Assembly (NCBI RefSeq): GCF_001499905.1
Contig: NZ_LQIS01000001.1
Location: forward strand, 124,001-188,000
Direction: 5' to 3'
Origin: Mycobacterium sp. GA-1285
GTDB lineage: Bacteria; Actinomycetota; Actinomycetes; Mycobacteriales; Mycobacteriaceae
Length of the DNA: 64,000 nt
Shown: positions 45,730-59,035 of the stretch, piece by piece
Numbering within the stretch: position 1 is the stretch's first letter
Layout: the number at the start of each line of letters is the position of its first letter
Translations under genes and position numbers: made by a program
The notes under the pieces: generated by a model
The model's input: the letters and a program-made list of their open reading frames with translations, nothing else
Told to the model about the DNA's origin: nothing
Database searches by the model: none

Positions 45730-45762
45730 AAAAAAGGGGCAGCCCGCCGTGCGGGCTACCCC
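45730..45762 (-). terminator. Intrinsic terminator of the DUF3040 gene
   Basis: Read on the minus strand, GGGGTAGCCCGC / GCGGGCTGCCCC pair as a 12-position stem (45736-45762) with one mismatch and a CAC-type 3-base loop, followed directly by six T (45730-45735). It sits 17 bases after the DUF3040 stop. Classic rho-independent terminators with U-runs are uncommon in mycobacteria. Confidence 0.8.
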
Positions 45763-45778
45763 AGTGTCGTGTCAGGGC

Positions 45779-46183
45779 CTATTCGTCGAAGCGGCGCCGG
45801 AAGCGATCCTCCATGCGACTGGCGAACGAACCGCCCGAGCCCTTGCCCCGCTTCTGACGGGGGGCGCCCGGTTCGGCGACCGCCCGGTCGCGCCCACCGG
45901 GGATGCGCGGGCCGGTGATGGCGAACACCACACCGCCGAACATCACGATGAACCCGAGGACCGACAGCACCGGAAAGCCACCGATCTGGGTGGCGGGTAT
46001 CGCGACACCGGCCACCAGCATCGCGAGCCCGAGCACGAAGAGCGCGGCCCCCTGCAGGCGACGCCGCGTCGAGGGTGCGCGCAGCGTCCCGCCCCTGACG
46101 CTCGAAGCGAACTTCGGGTCCTCGGCATAGAGCGCGCTCTCGATCTGATCGAGCATGCGTTGCTCATGATCGGAGAGTGGCAT
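45779..46183 (-). CDS. DUF3040 two-helix membrane protein (Rv2169c-like)
   Basis: A 134-residue protein. ATG 46183 (MPLSDHEQRMLDQIESALYA) has GGGAGGG 5-6 bases upstream, so the longer open frame is ignored. The N-terminal DUF3040 signature (SDHEQRMLDQIE...L..DPKFA) is followed by two membrane helices (GAALFVLGLAMLVAGVAI; FPVLSVLGFIVMFGGVVFAI) and a basic Arg/Lys/Gly tail ending RMEDRFRRRFDE. Function is unknown; it is widespread in actinobacteria. A terminator directly follows, so it is its own transcription unit, separated from mraZ. Confidence 0.92.
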   Translation of the reverse strand: MPLSDHEQRMLDQIESALYAEDPKFASSVRGGTLRAPSTRRRLQGAALFVLGLAMLVAGVAIPATQIGGFPVLSVLGFIVMFGGVVFAITGPRIPGGRDRAVAEPGAPRQKRGKGSGGSFASRMEDRFRRRFDE

Positions 46184-46411
46184 TCGTCCCTCCCTCGGAA
46201 CCCAGGGGCCGACCGCGGCCGTGTCGATGTTCAAAGTCTTGTGTGCCCGCGTTCACGGTCATCTAACAGTCATGATACGAGGTCGATCTGAGCCGTACCA
46301 CCTAGTTGGATGCCCGATTGTATGACGGACGCCGCCGCCTGGGAGGCACAGGCGACTTCGCTCGATAATGGTTGCAACGACACCGCCCGACACGCGGAGA
46401 GGCAGACACAG

Positions 46412-47086
46412 TTGGCGACATTTCTGATCGATCTGTCGCCGAGCGATATGCAACGCCGGCTCGGTGACGCGCTCGCGGTTTACGTCGACGCGATGCGCTA
46501 TCCGCGCGGCACCGAGGCTCAGCGGGCGTCGATGTGGCTGGAGCACACCCGCAGGCCGGGATGGAAGGCCGTCGCGGCGGTGTCCGTCGGCGGTGCCGAC
46601 AAGGCAGATCGAGTCGGCGGTGCCGACAAGGCAGACCGAGTCGGCGGTGCCGACAAGGCAGACCGAGTCGGCGGTGCCGACAAGGCAGACCGAGTCGAGC
46701 TGGCCTCCGCCCCGATCGTCGGAATCGCCTATGGCTACTGCGGCGCCCCCGACCAGTGGTGGCAGCAGCAGGTGGTGGCCGGGCTGCAGCGCGTGGGCGC
46801 AGACCGCACGCACATCGCTGCTTTGATGACGAGCTACTTCGAGCTCACCGAATTGCACATCCACCCCAGCGCCCAGGGGCGGGGGCTCGGTGAAGCGTTG
46901 GCTCGCCGATTGCTCTCCGACCGGCGGGAGTCCCATGTGCTGTTGTCGACGCCGGAGATCAACGGTGAGGCGAACCGGGCGTGGCGGCTGTACCGCAGGC
47001 TCGGCTTCGCCGACGTCATCCGTGGCTACCACTTCGCGGGCGATCCGCGGGCGTTCGCCATCCTGGGCCGGTCATTGCCGCTGTGA
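46412..47086 (+). CDS. GNAT-family N-acetyltransferase (Rv2170-like)
   Basis: A 224-residue acetyltransferase. TTG 46412 (LATFLIDLSPSDMQRRLGDA) is preferred because it matches the M. tuberculosis start as remembered and has GAGAGG 10 bases upstream; the frame is open to 46310. The acetyl-CoA loop is LHIHPSAQGRGLGEALARRL (R-x-x-G-x-G/A pattern) and the C-terminal part has NRAWRLYRRLGFADVIRGYH. A 27-base tandem repeat inserts four copies of VGGADKADR between N- and C-terminal halves. The substrate is unknown. Confidence 0.9.
   Translation: MATFLIDLSPSDMQRRLGDALAVYVDAMRYPRGTEAQRASMWLEHTRRPGWKAVAAVSVGGADKADRVGGADKADRVGGADKADRVGGADKADRVELASAPIVGIAYGYCGAPDQWWQQQVVAGLQRVGADRTHIAALMTSYFELTELHIHPSAQGRGLGEALARRLLSDRRESHVLLSTPEINGEANRAWRLYRRLGFADVIRGYHFAGDPRAFAILGRSLPL
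46586..46693 (+). repeat. 27-base in-frame minisatellite (4 copies) in the GNAT gene
   Basis: Four contiguous units of 27 bases (GTCGGCGGTGCCGACAAGGC followed by AGAYCGA), each encoding VGGADKADR. Copies 2-4 are identical and copy 1 differs by one base (T for C). Near-identity indicates recent slippage, making this a candidate VNTR locus. Confidence 0.93.
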
Positions 47087-47090
47087 CACC

Positions 47091-47147
47091 GATTCGACGT
47101 CGCCGACGCCTCGGCTCTCCGATTTGACGTCGCCGACGCCTCGGCTC
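47091..47147 (+). repeat. 30-base direct repeat between GNAT gene and lppM
   Basis: GATTCGACGTCGCCGACGCC at 47091 recurs at 47121 with a single base change (GATTT), followed by the shared TCGGCTC. Two tandem copies fill most of the intergenic gap and lie 25 bases upstream of the lppM start, so they may influence lppM expression or be a slippage product. Confidence 0.85.
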
Positions 47148-47167
47148 GGTCCCGTCTGGCACGATGA

Positions 47168-50664
<3,497 letters not shown>

Positions 50665-51056
50665 CCAGTTCGCCGGTCGTGCCGTCGCGTCGGATCGTCA
50701 GCGATGCGTCGGGGGTGAACAACCAGCGCACGATCTCGGTGTCGTGGTAGCCCCCGTCGCGCAGCACGACGAGTAGCCCGGGCAGGCTCTTGACGACGTG
50801 GCCGGTGTCGTCGAAGAACACCTTCGGAACCACCACGACTCCGTTGCGCCGCACGCCGATCAGATGGCCGTCCCGTAACTGTTGGTGCACTTTCGTCACC
50901 GCGACACCGAGCATCTCGGCGACGGTGGTTAGGTCATAGACGTCCTCAGCGGGATCGAGGACATCCTCGGCGGCCGGAATGCTGCTCACCGCACCGAGTC
51001 TAGATGCGATGACCGTCGACCGGAGCCGGGAAACCGCCGCTGCTGCGCTCCGTAAC

Positions 51057-52250
51057 ATGTCTGCGGTGGAGGCCTATCCGCGGACCGACCCGCTACTAGG
51101 GACCGTGCTCGACGGTCGGTACCGCGTCGACGTCATGATCGCCACCGGCGGCATGTCGGCCGTATACCGAGGGTTGGACCTGCGCCTGGATCGGCCGGTC
51201 GCGCTGAAGGTGATGGACACCCGGTATGCGGGTGACGCACAGTTTCTCACCCGGTTCCAGCGCGAGGCCCGGGCGGTGGCGCGGTTGACCGATCCCGGTC
51301 TTGTCGCGGTGTACGACCAGGGCGGCGGGCGGGCAGGCGGTCCTCCCCCGTTCCTGGTGATGGAGCTCGTGGAGGGCGGGACGCTTCGGGAACTTCTGCG
51401 CGAGCGCGGGCCGATGCCCCCGCACGCCGCCGCGGCGGTGCTCGGCCCGGTCCTCGGCGGGCTGGCCGTGGCGCACCGCGCCGGCCTGGTGCACCGCGAC
51501 GTCAAACCCGAGAACGTGCTGATCTCCGACGACGGCGACGTCAAGATCGCCGACTTCGGGCTGGTGCGGGCCGTCGCCGAAGCGAAGATCACCTCGACCA
51601 GCGTCATCCTGGGCACCGCCGCGTATCTGTCTCCCGAACAGGTCAGCACCGGCGACGCAGACCCCCGCAGCGACGTCTACGCGACGGGCATCCTGACCTA
51701 CGAACTGCTGACCGGTCGGACCCCATTCGCCGGCGACTCGGCGCTCGCGGTGGCGTACCAGCGGTTGGACAACGACGTACCGGCGCCGAGCTTTGTGATC
51801 GCCGGTGTCCCAAGGCAATTCGACGATCTGGTGTTGCGCGCCACCGCCCGCGACCCGGCTCGGCGCTACACCGACGCCGGCGAGATGCGCGACGATCTGG
51901 ACGCGATCATCGACGAACTCGGCTTGCCGCCGTTCCGGGTGCCCGCGCCGCGCAACTCCGCACAACAGGCGTCGGCTCCCCTCGGCCCTCCTCCGGCGCC
52001 CCCTGCTGCGGCCCCACCCGCGCCACGCCAGGCGACCCGGACGCTGGCGCGCGACGACTGGCAAGCCCCCGAACCCGAATACCAGCCGATGTCGGGACGG
52101 TTCGCCGGAATCGAGCTCGAGGAGTTCCACTGGGCGCGGCAGCGCGCCAGGCGCGCAATGCTGTTCTGGGTCATCGCCGTGATCACGTTGACGGCGCTCA
52201 TCGCCGCGGCCGCGTGGACGCTCGGCGGCAATTTACCGAATCTGATCTAG
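51057..52250 (+). CDS. pknL: Serine/threonine protein kinase PknL
   Basis: A 397-residue Hanks-type kinase. ATG 51057 (MSAVEAYPRTDPLLGTVLDG) was chosen; ATG 51009 is an in-frame alternative. Gly-rich loop IATGGMSAVYRG, Lys in VALKVMDTR (about residue 50), HRDVKPENVLIS (catalytic Asp about 147), DFGLVRAV, GTAAYLSPEQ activation/P+1 loop. A Pro/Ala-rich linker is followed by one membrane helix (about 366-388) and only a few external residues, so no sensor domain. It signals to the divergent Rv2175c-like regulator. Confidence 0.96.
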   Translation: MSAVEAYPRTDPLLGTVLDGRYRVDVMIATGGMSAVYRGLDLRLDRPVALKVMDTRYAGDAQFLTRFQREARAVARLTDPGLVAVYDQGGGRAGGPPPFLVMELVEGGTLRELLRERGPMPPHAAAAVLGPVLGGLAVAHRAGLVHRDVKPENVLISDDGDVKIADFGLVRAVAEAKITSTSVILGTAAYLSPEQVSTGDADPRSDVYATGILTYELLTGRTPFAGDSALAVAYQRLDNDVPAPSFVIAGVPRQFDDLVLRATARDPARRYTDAGEMRDDLDAIIDELGLPPFRVPAPRNSAQQASAPLGPPPAPPAAAPPAPRQATRTLARDDWQAPEPEYQPMSGRFAGIELEEFHWARQRARRAMLFWVIAVITLTALIAAAAWTLGGNLPNLI

Positions 52251-52252
52251 TT

Positions 52253-52363
52253 ACTGTCGGACTCCTCAACGCGGCTCGTTCCTCGCCGCTTGATCGTCGT
52301 CCGATTAGTTCTACTGTCGGACTCCTCAACGCGGCTCGTTCCTCGCCGCTTGATCGTCGTCCG
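52253..52363. repeat. 60-base tandem duplication with internal hairpins between convergent genes
   Basis: A unit starting ACTGTCGGACTCCTCAACGC at 52253 recurs at 52313 with over 95% identity across about 50-55 bases. Each unit can fold GCGGC-TCGTTCCTC-GCCGC with outer TCAA/TTGA and TCGGAC/GTCCGA pairings. It fills the whole gap between the pknL stop and the aroG stop, the place for a bidirectional terminator, though no U-run is present. Confidence 0.85.
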
Positions 52364-52364
52364 A

Positions 52365-53783
<1,419 letters not shown>

Positions 53784-54281
53784 TCACCGCTGGCCCGGCG
53801 CTTCGCCCGTGGTCATCAGCTGGAACCGGCGCAAATTGTGGCGAGCGTCGACCAGCGCGTCGTGGGCGTCCCGCGGACGCGGGGGCATCCGCGGTGAACC
53901 GCGCTCCTCCCAGAACTGCCGCAACTCGCGGGTGAAGCGCGGTATCGCCGGCGGAAGGTCCGTCATCGGACCCCACAGCTGACACAACACGACGTGGTCG
54001 TAGGCCCCCACCCAGGCCCACAGCTCGATCGGCTCGTCACCGTCGATTCCGAAGAAGTCTTCCAGTTCGGCGCGGATCTGCCGGCGCGAGCGCCACAGCT
54101 GCGACGCCGGCGGCGGAAGCTTCGGCAGCACATGCTTGCGGACCCAGCTGCCTGCCCGCTCGGGGTTGAATTCGGTTGACACCGCGTAATATTCGCGACC
54201 ATCCTCGGCGGCAACGCCGATCGAGATCAGCTCGATGGTGCGCCCGTTGTCGATGAATTCCGTGTCGTAGAAGTAACGCAC
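53784..54281 (-). CDS. 3'-5' exoribonuclease, RNase AS type (Rv2179c-like)
   Basis: A 165-residue DnaQ-fold nuclease. GTG 54281 (VRYFYDTEFIDNGRTIELIS) overlaps the previous stop by one base. The DEDD metal-binding residues are visible: Asp6 and Glu8 in YDTEFID, Asp in VGAYDHVVL, and Asp in HDALVDARHNLRRF preceded by His (DEDDh type). M. tuberculosis Rv2179c trims poly(A)-like 3' ends. It is in an apparent operon with the upstream membrane protein. Confidence 0.95.
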   Translation of the reverse strand: MRYFYDTEFIDNGRTIELISIGVAAEDGREYYAVSTEFNPERAGSWVRKHVLPKLPPPASQLWRSRRQIRAELEDFFGIDGDEPIELWAWVGAYDHVVLCQLWGPMTDLPPAIPRFTRELRQFWEERGSPRMPPRPRDAHDALVDARHNLRRFQLMTTGEAPGQR

Positions 54282-55180
54282 TACGCGGGTTCCTTCTCCG
54301 TGGCGGCCACGACCGACCGATCCTTCGGGGCGGGGGCGGCGTGGATCTCGCGGTCGAGCTGCTCGTCGACCTTGGCGTCGTCGGGAAACTTGGGCATACC
54401 CGCGACAGCGTCCTGCAGCCACAGCTTGGCCTGGACCACCGGTCGCCGCAGCCAGCGCTCCCGCTCCAGCGCCCGGTGCATCTTGCGCGGGCGATTCGTG
54501 TATCGCCAACGGGCCCACGGCGCGTGCGGCCTCGACAACCGGATCGCCCCAACGAACAGCAGCGGCGTCACGAACATCCCCACGAGACCGGTCCACACCT
54601 TGCCCTTGAGCAGCACGATGACGGCCAGCATCAGCGTCAGCACCGCGGCCACGACCACACCGGCCCGTGCGACCAACGAGTGATCGTTGCGCCAGATGTC
54701 GATGTCGAAGAACGACAGCGGGTTGAAGCCCAGAATCAGCAGGCCGGCGACGGCAACGGCCGCGAAGACCGCATCGACCGAGGTCCTCCCGTCCTCGGCC
54801 CAGTACACGTCCTGGAGATGCAGGATCAGCGCGAACTCGTCCAGCACCAGCGCCGCACCGACGCCGAAAAAGATTGCCGCCACCGTGAACTCGGGTACTC
54901 CCCCGTCGACACCCAACGTCACCATCGTCACGCCGGAGATCATGACCAGGACCACACCGACCACCACGTGGTGGATGTGCAGCCCAGACCCCCCTCCCCC
55001 CGCGACAGAGATGTTGCGCGGCTGCCACCATTTGCGCGGCGCATCGCTGTCGGCATGCCTGCGGATGTACCGCACGATCGTGCGGGTGACGAAGAACGTC
55101 AGGATGAACGCGATCAGGCAGTACACGAGGGGCAGCCGCGCGTGCGGGACGCCGAATACGAGGTGTAGGTCCGCGAGCAC
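54281..55180 (-). CDS. Conserved membrane protein (Rv2180c-like)
   Basis: A 299-residue protein with about six to seven hydrophobic helices and GTG 55180 as start. Recognisable parts are LVYCLIAFILTFFVTRTIV (helix 1), a loop with RKWWQPRNISVAGGGGSGLH, GLHIHHVVVGVVLVMISG with clustered His residues, VLDEFALILHLQDVYWAEDG with Asp/Glu/His that might bind metal, and a basic cytoplasmic tail. No named family is certain. Its stop overlaps the start of the RNase gene by one base, indicating co-expression. Function unknown. Confidence 0.85.
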   Translation of the reverse strand: MLADLHLVFGVPHARLPLVYCLIAFILTFFVTRTIVRYIRRHADSDAPRKWWQPRNISVAGGGGSGLHIHHVVVGVVLVMISGVTMVTLGVDGGVPEFTVAAIFFGVGAALVLDEFALILHLQDVYWAEDGRTSVDAVFAAVAVAGLLILGFNPLSFFDIDIWRNDHSLVARAGVVVAAVLTLMLAVIVLLKGKVWTGLVGMFVTPLLFVGAIRLSRPHAPWARWRYTNRPRKMHRALERERWLRRPVVQAKLWLQDAVAGMPKFPDDAKVDEQLDREIHAAPAPKDRSVVAATEKEPA

Positions 55181-55291
55181 GCAGAAAACTTACGCCGCCC
55201 ACTGCGGCCGCGAGGAACAGAATGACCAGCGCGTGTCGTGGGCCGGATACCGGCCGACGCGCGGGGGTGCCCCGATAGTCTGGTCAGCGAC

Positions 55292-56575
55292 ATGAGTACA
55301 TGGCGGTCGCCCGGCGGGCGGGGTTGGGGGCCAACGCTCGCCTGGCGGCTGTTTCAACTGCTGACGCTGGCGGCGTTGGCCTGGGCCGGCTGGCGTGTGC
55401 TCGGCCGGATGCCCTACCGCATCGACGTGGACGTCTACCGGATGGGCGGCCAGGCCTGGCTGGACGGTCGGCCGCTCTACGCCGACGGGGCGATGTTCCC
55501 CACCAGGGGCGGCCTCGACCTGCCCTTCACGTACCCTCCGCTGGCCGCCGTGGCGTTCGCTCCGTTCGCGCTGATGTCGTTGGAAGCGGCCGCCGTCGCG
55601 ATCACGGTGATGACGCTGGTGCTGCTCATCGTCGCGGTGACGATCGTGCTGCACCGGTGCGATGTCTGGTCTCAGACGTCGGTGACGGCCGAACCCGCGT
55701 GGCTGCGGCAGGCGTGGCTGGCCGCGGCCATCGTCGCGCCGGCGGTGGTGTACCTGGAACCGATCCGGTCCAACTTCGACTTCGGCCAGATCAACGTCGT
55801 GTTGATGACGCTGGTGATTGCCGATTGTGTGCCACGCCGGACGCCCTGGCCACGCGGCATGCTCTTGGGGCTGGCAATCGCGCTGAAGCTCACCCCGGCG
55901 GTCTTCCTGCTGTATTTCGTGCTGCGCCGCGACGTCCGCGCGGTGGTAGTCACCGCGGTGTCCGCCGTCGCCGCCACGCTGGTCGGGGTGGCGTTCGCCT
56001 GGCGCGACTCCCTCGAGTACTGGACCGAAACGGTGCGCAATACCGATCGCATCGGCACGGCGACGCTGAACACCAACCAGAACATCGCCGGTGCCCTGGC
56101 TCGGCTGGGGTTGAGCGAGGGGCCACGGTTCGTGTTGTGGACCGCGGCCTGTTTCGCCGTGCTGGCGATCACCGTGTGGGCGGTGCGACGCGTGCTCCAC
56201 GCCGACGAACCGGTGCTGGCGCTGATCTGCGTGGCGATGTTCGGGTTGGTGGTGTCGCCGGTGTCGTGGTCGCACCACTGGGTGTGGTCGCTGCCGACAC
56301 TGCTGGTCACAGCGCTGGTGGCGTATCGGAAACGGCACGCGGCGCTGGGCGTCGTGGCCGTCGCGGGCTTTGCGTTGATGGTGTGGACACCGATCACGCT
56401 GATGCCCGAGCATCAGGAGACCGCCGCGTCGCTGTGGCGACAGCTGGTCGGCGGCTCCTATGTGTGGTGGGCGATCGCGGTGATCGTGGTCGCCGGCACC
56501 GTTGCGGGCACAGCGGCGCCCGCCATGCGCAGCAGGCCGGTGGTCGACGCGGCGCCGGTACCGGCGGTCAACTAG
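55292..56575 (+). CDS. Polyprenol-phosphate-mannose alpha-(1->2) mannosyltransferase (Rv2181-like, GT87)
   Basis: A 427-residue GT-C enzyme with about 10 helices; it adds alpha-1,2-mannose branches to lipomannan/LAM. ATG 55292 gives [20 protein letters not shown] before the first helix. The first external loop carries [18 protein letters not shown] (catalytic-type Asp) and [13 protein letters not shown], and [25 protein letters not shown] and [12 protein letters not shown] follow. M. tuberculosis Rv2181 has the same role in both LM and LAM (from memory). It diverges from the Rv2180c-like gene. Confidence 0.9.
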   Translation: MSTWRSPGGRGWGPTLAWRLFQLLTLAALAWAGWRVLGRMPYRIDVDVYRMGGQAWLDGRPLYADGAMFPTRGGLDLPFTYPPLAAVAFAPFALMSLEAAAVAITVMTLVLLIVAVTIVLHRCDVWSQTSVTAEPAWLRQAWLAAAIVAPAVVYLEPIRSNFDFGQINVVLMTLVIADCVPRRTPWPRGMLLGLAIALKLTPAVFLLYFVLRRDVRAVVVTAVSAVAATLVGVAFAWRDSLEYWTETVRNTDRIGTATLNTNQNIAGALARLGLSEGPRFVLWTAACFAVLAITVWAVRRVLHADEPVLALICVAMFGLVVSPVSWSHHWVWSLPTLLVTALVAYRKRHAALGVVAVAGFALMVWTPITLMPEHQETAASLWRQLVGGSYVWWAIAVIVVAGTVAGTAAPAMRSRPVVDAAPVPAVN

Positions 56576-56585
56576 GCGGCCGGGC

Positions 56586-57311
56586 TCAGCCGGCGGCTAC
56601 CTGCGGCATGCGGGCCGACGGCTTTGTCGTGTCGTCGGCCCTGCCCTCCTTGATGTCGGCGGCGTAGAGGTCGACGTACTCCTGACCGGACAACCGCATC
56701 AACTCGTACATCACCTCGTCGATGACTGCGCGCTCGATGAAACGGTTGCCCGCCAGCCCCTCGAACCGGCTGAAGTCCATCGGCGCGCCGAACTTCACCT
56801 GGACCCGGCCGAAACGCCACATCTTGCTGCCGGGCGGGTTGACGACGTCGGTTCCGATCATCGCGACCGGAATGACCGGCACACCGGTCTCCAACGCCAG
56901 TCGGGCAAGGCCGGTCTTGCCCTTGTAGAGCCGGCCGTCCGGTGAGCGGGTGCCCTCGGGGTACATCCCGAGCAACTTGCCCTCACCGAGGATCCGCGCC
57001 GCCGTGTTCAGCGCGCTCTGCGCACTGTCGGCGTCTGTGCGGTCGATCGGCACCTGACCGGCGACGGTGTAGAACCACCGGGTGAACCAGCCCTTCAGTC
57101 CGGTGCCGGTGAAGTACTCAGCCTTGGCCAGGAATGTGATTCTGCGGCTCACCACCAGCGGTAGATAGAAACTGTCTGCGACAGCAAGGTGATTGCTGGC
57201 CAGAATCGCCGCGCCCGAGGACGGAAGATGCTCCACCCCTTCGACTTTCGGCCGACCCAGCAACGACAGCAGGGGCCCCATGAAGATGTACTTGAACAGC
57301 CAATACCACAT
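56586..57311 (-). CDS. 1-acylglycerol-3-phosphate acyltransferase (PlsC-like)
   Basis: A 241-residue membrane-associated acyltransferase. The NHx4D active site is ASNHLAVADSFYLPLVVS, and the substrate-binding motif YPEGTRSPDGRLY follows at about 115. FYTVAGQVPIDRT and GVPVIPVAMIGTD complete the family pattern. A hydrophobic N-terminus (MWYWLFKYIFMGPLLSLLG) anchors it. The preferred acyl donor and acceptor cannot be read. It converges with the mannosyltransferase gene, 10 bases apart. Confidence 0.94.
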   Translation of the reverse strand: MWYWLFKYIFMGPLLSLLGRPKVEGVEHLPSSGAAILASNHLAVADSFYLPLVVSRRITFLAKAEYFTGTGLKGWFTRWFYTVAGQVPIDRTDADSAQSALNTAARILGEGKLLGMYPEGTRSPDGRLYKGKTGLARLALETGVPVIPVAMIGTDVVNPPGSKMWRFGRVQVKFGAPMDFSRFEGLAGNRFIERAVIDEVMYELMRLSGQEYVDLYAADIKEGRADDTTKPSARMPQVAAG

Positions 57312-57394
57312 GGGCCCTCCCGGTGATCGAACACCGGCCGGTGTTCTGCGACAACTTTACCCACGCACTGTGGATGCGACCACAGCGCGCACGA

Positions 57395-57778
57395 CTATTC
57401 CTCGACGGTTACCGGAATGTGCTCATAGCGCCCCGGTGCGGGCGGCTCTGAGCCGTTCGGCCCCGGTTCTGGAGGTGGCGCAGGCGGACCGTCAGGCGGC
57501 CCATCCGGTCCCGCCCCGCCGCCGGCCTGGTCCAGAATCGCGCGGACCACGGCGAGCAGGGCGACGCTGTGCTCGGCGATGACGGTGAGCAACGGATGTT
57601 GTTCGCCCGCCGCCAGGGCCGCGAGCGCGCACACCGGGCACCAGACCTGCTGGCACTTGCCCGCACCACCGGCGGCCGCCCGGGCCGCGACCAGTCGCAC
57701 CGCGGGGTCGAGCCGGTCGAGAATGGCCTGCGCGAGAGCCCGTAACTCCGGTCCCAGATCGCCGTGTGGCGTAGTCAC
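57395..57778 (-). CDS. Small conserved protein with CxxC motif (Rv2183c-like)
   Basis: A 127-residue protein starting at GTG 57778, overlapping the upstream ATPase stop as GTGA. GTG 57787 is in the same frame. KCQQVWCPVCALAAL contains three Cys including CPVC, possibly a metal site. The C-terminal third is very Pro/Gly-rich (PDGPPDGPPAPPPEPGPNG). No function is known. The conserved N-terminal helix and ELRALAQAILDRLDPAVRL match mycobacterial relatives. It may work with the ArsA-like protein it is coupled to. Confidence 0.85.
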   Translation of the reverse strand: MTTPHGDLGPELRALAQAILDRLDPAVRLVAARAAAGGAGKCQQVWCPVCALAALAAGEQHPLLTVIAEHSVALLAVVRAILDQAGGGAGPDGPPDGPPAPPPEPGPNGSEPPAPGRYEHIPVTVEE

Positions 57779-59034
57779 TTCGGCCACACCTCCGGATTCG
57801 GTCGGAACCGCACTGTCAACTCACACCCTCGCAGTTGCGCGTCTACGACGATGCATCGTCGCAACACGGACGCCAATCGGACCCGGCGCCGCAGTCCGCC
57901 CGCGCCGATTATCAGATCGTCGTCGACCCGGCCCAGCGTCAGCGCTGAGGAGTCGACCTGCGGCAACTCTAGCCGTAACCGGTACACCGATTCGAGACCG
58001 GAGCCCGACTCGCGGTCGACGATCGGGCGCAGTGGCCCCGGCGGGGGTGACCCGTCGCGACGGCGTGCGCTGTCCAGCAGCTCCCCGAGCGCTTTCGCGC
58101 CGATCGGCTCGCCGGCCAGATGCGGCACCATCACGAGTTGGACGTCGCCGATGGTGGCGTCGAGCTGATCGAGGACGGCCTGCTGTTCGGAGATCCGCTC
58201 GCTGTACCAGTCGAAGGCGGGATGTTCGGGCAAGTTGCGGTATTCGAACGAATCGTCTTGTACCAGTATCTGATTGACGATCAGCTCGGCAACCTGGACG
58301 CCCATCAGCGCCAACGAACCCAGCGTGCGGGCGGCCTCCGCGGCCACCACCCGCTCGGCCGTCATCACCAGGTGCGCGCTGACCCGGGACCCGTCGGTGA
58401 GCATTGCGCTGAGCATCTCGGTGCCTGCGCTGATGCGTTCGAACAGACCGACGACGGCCGCGGTGTGCGGGTCGTCGAACCCCGTGGACAGCCGACGGTG
58501 CCGCGGCCACGCACGCTCCAGGTACAGACCGAACGTCGCGGGCAGGGTGAGCATGCGCAGTGCGTCGGCGGTCGACGCGCAGTCGACCACGATCCGGTCC
58601 CAGTTCCCTGAGGCAGCAAGTTCGCCCACCTCGTAGAGACCGAGCACCTCCTGAACGCCCGGCAGCGCAGAAAGCTCCTCGGGGGCAACGCTTCCCAACT
58701 CAGAGTCCGGGAACCTGTCTAACAACAGGCCGGCGATCTCGCGCCACCGCGCCTCGAGCAGGGCCAGCGTGTCCAACGCCAGCGCGTCCAACGATCCGCC
58801 ACCGGCGTCAGCGTCATCGGTGAACACCCGGGTGGGCCGGCGCAAACCGGTCGGCGCCACGGTGACGCCGAGCACGTCGCCGATGGAGTGCGCCTGATCG
58901 GTCGAGACGATCAGGACCCGCAGTCCCGCTCGTGCGTCACGCACGGCGGTGCCGGTCGCCAACGTCGACTTGCCGACCCCGCCCTTACCGACGAACAGGC
59001 CGATCTTGGCGACGGACGGGCCGGGGGCATTCAG
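57775..59034 (-). CDS. ArsA/GET3-like ATPase (Rv2184c-like), start codon unusual
   Basis: About 419 residues. The deviant Walker A loop is FVGKGGVGKSTLATG, followed by LRVLIVSTDQAHSIGDV and DRIVVDCASTADALRML (Walker B/A' region), LVNQILVQDD and [20 protein letters not shown]. The C-terminal beta-rich part ends ELTVRFRPNPEVWPK. It is soluble; such ATPases move cargo or drive membrane insertion. The in-frame sequence before the P-loop has no ATG, GTG or TTG: the first usable codons are CTG 59034 or 59043. An out-of-frame ATG at 59030 would be in frame if the adjacent C5 run had one more C. TTG 58962 would lose Walker A. Coordinates use CTG 59034. Confidence 0.85.
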   Translation of the reverse strand: MNAPGPSVAKIGLFVGKGGVGKSTLATGTAVRDARAGLRVLIVSTDQAHSIGDVLGVTVAPTGLRRPTRVFTDDADAGGGSLDALALDTLALLEARWREIAGLLLDRFPDSELGSVAPEELSALPGVQEVLGLYEVGELAASGNWDRIVVDCASTADALRMLTLPATFGLYLERAWPRHRRLSTGFDDPHTAAVVGLFERISAGTEMLSAMLTDGSRVSAHLVMTAERVVAAEAARTLGSLALMGVQVAELIVNQILVQDDSFEYRNLPEHPAFDWYSERISEQQAVLDQLDATIGDVQLVMVPHLAGEPIGAKALGELLDSARRRDGSPPPGPLRPIVDRESGSGLESVYRLRLELPQVDSSALTLGRVDDDLIIGAGGLRRRVRLASVLRRCIVVDAQLRGCELTVRFRPNPEVWPK

Positions 59035-59035
59035 C

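Noticed and set aside
46586..46693. The four 27-base repeats as a CRISPR array
   Set aside because: There are no spacers, the units are contiguous and in frame, and the repeats lie in a coding region with no cas genes nearby.
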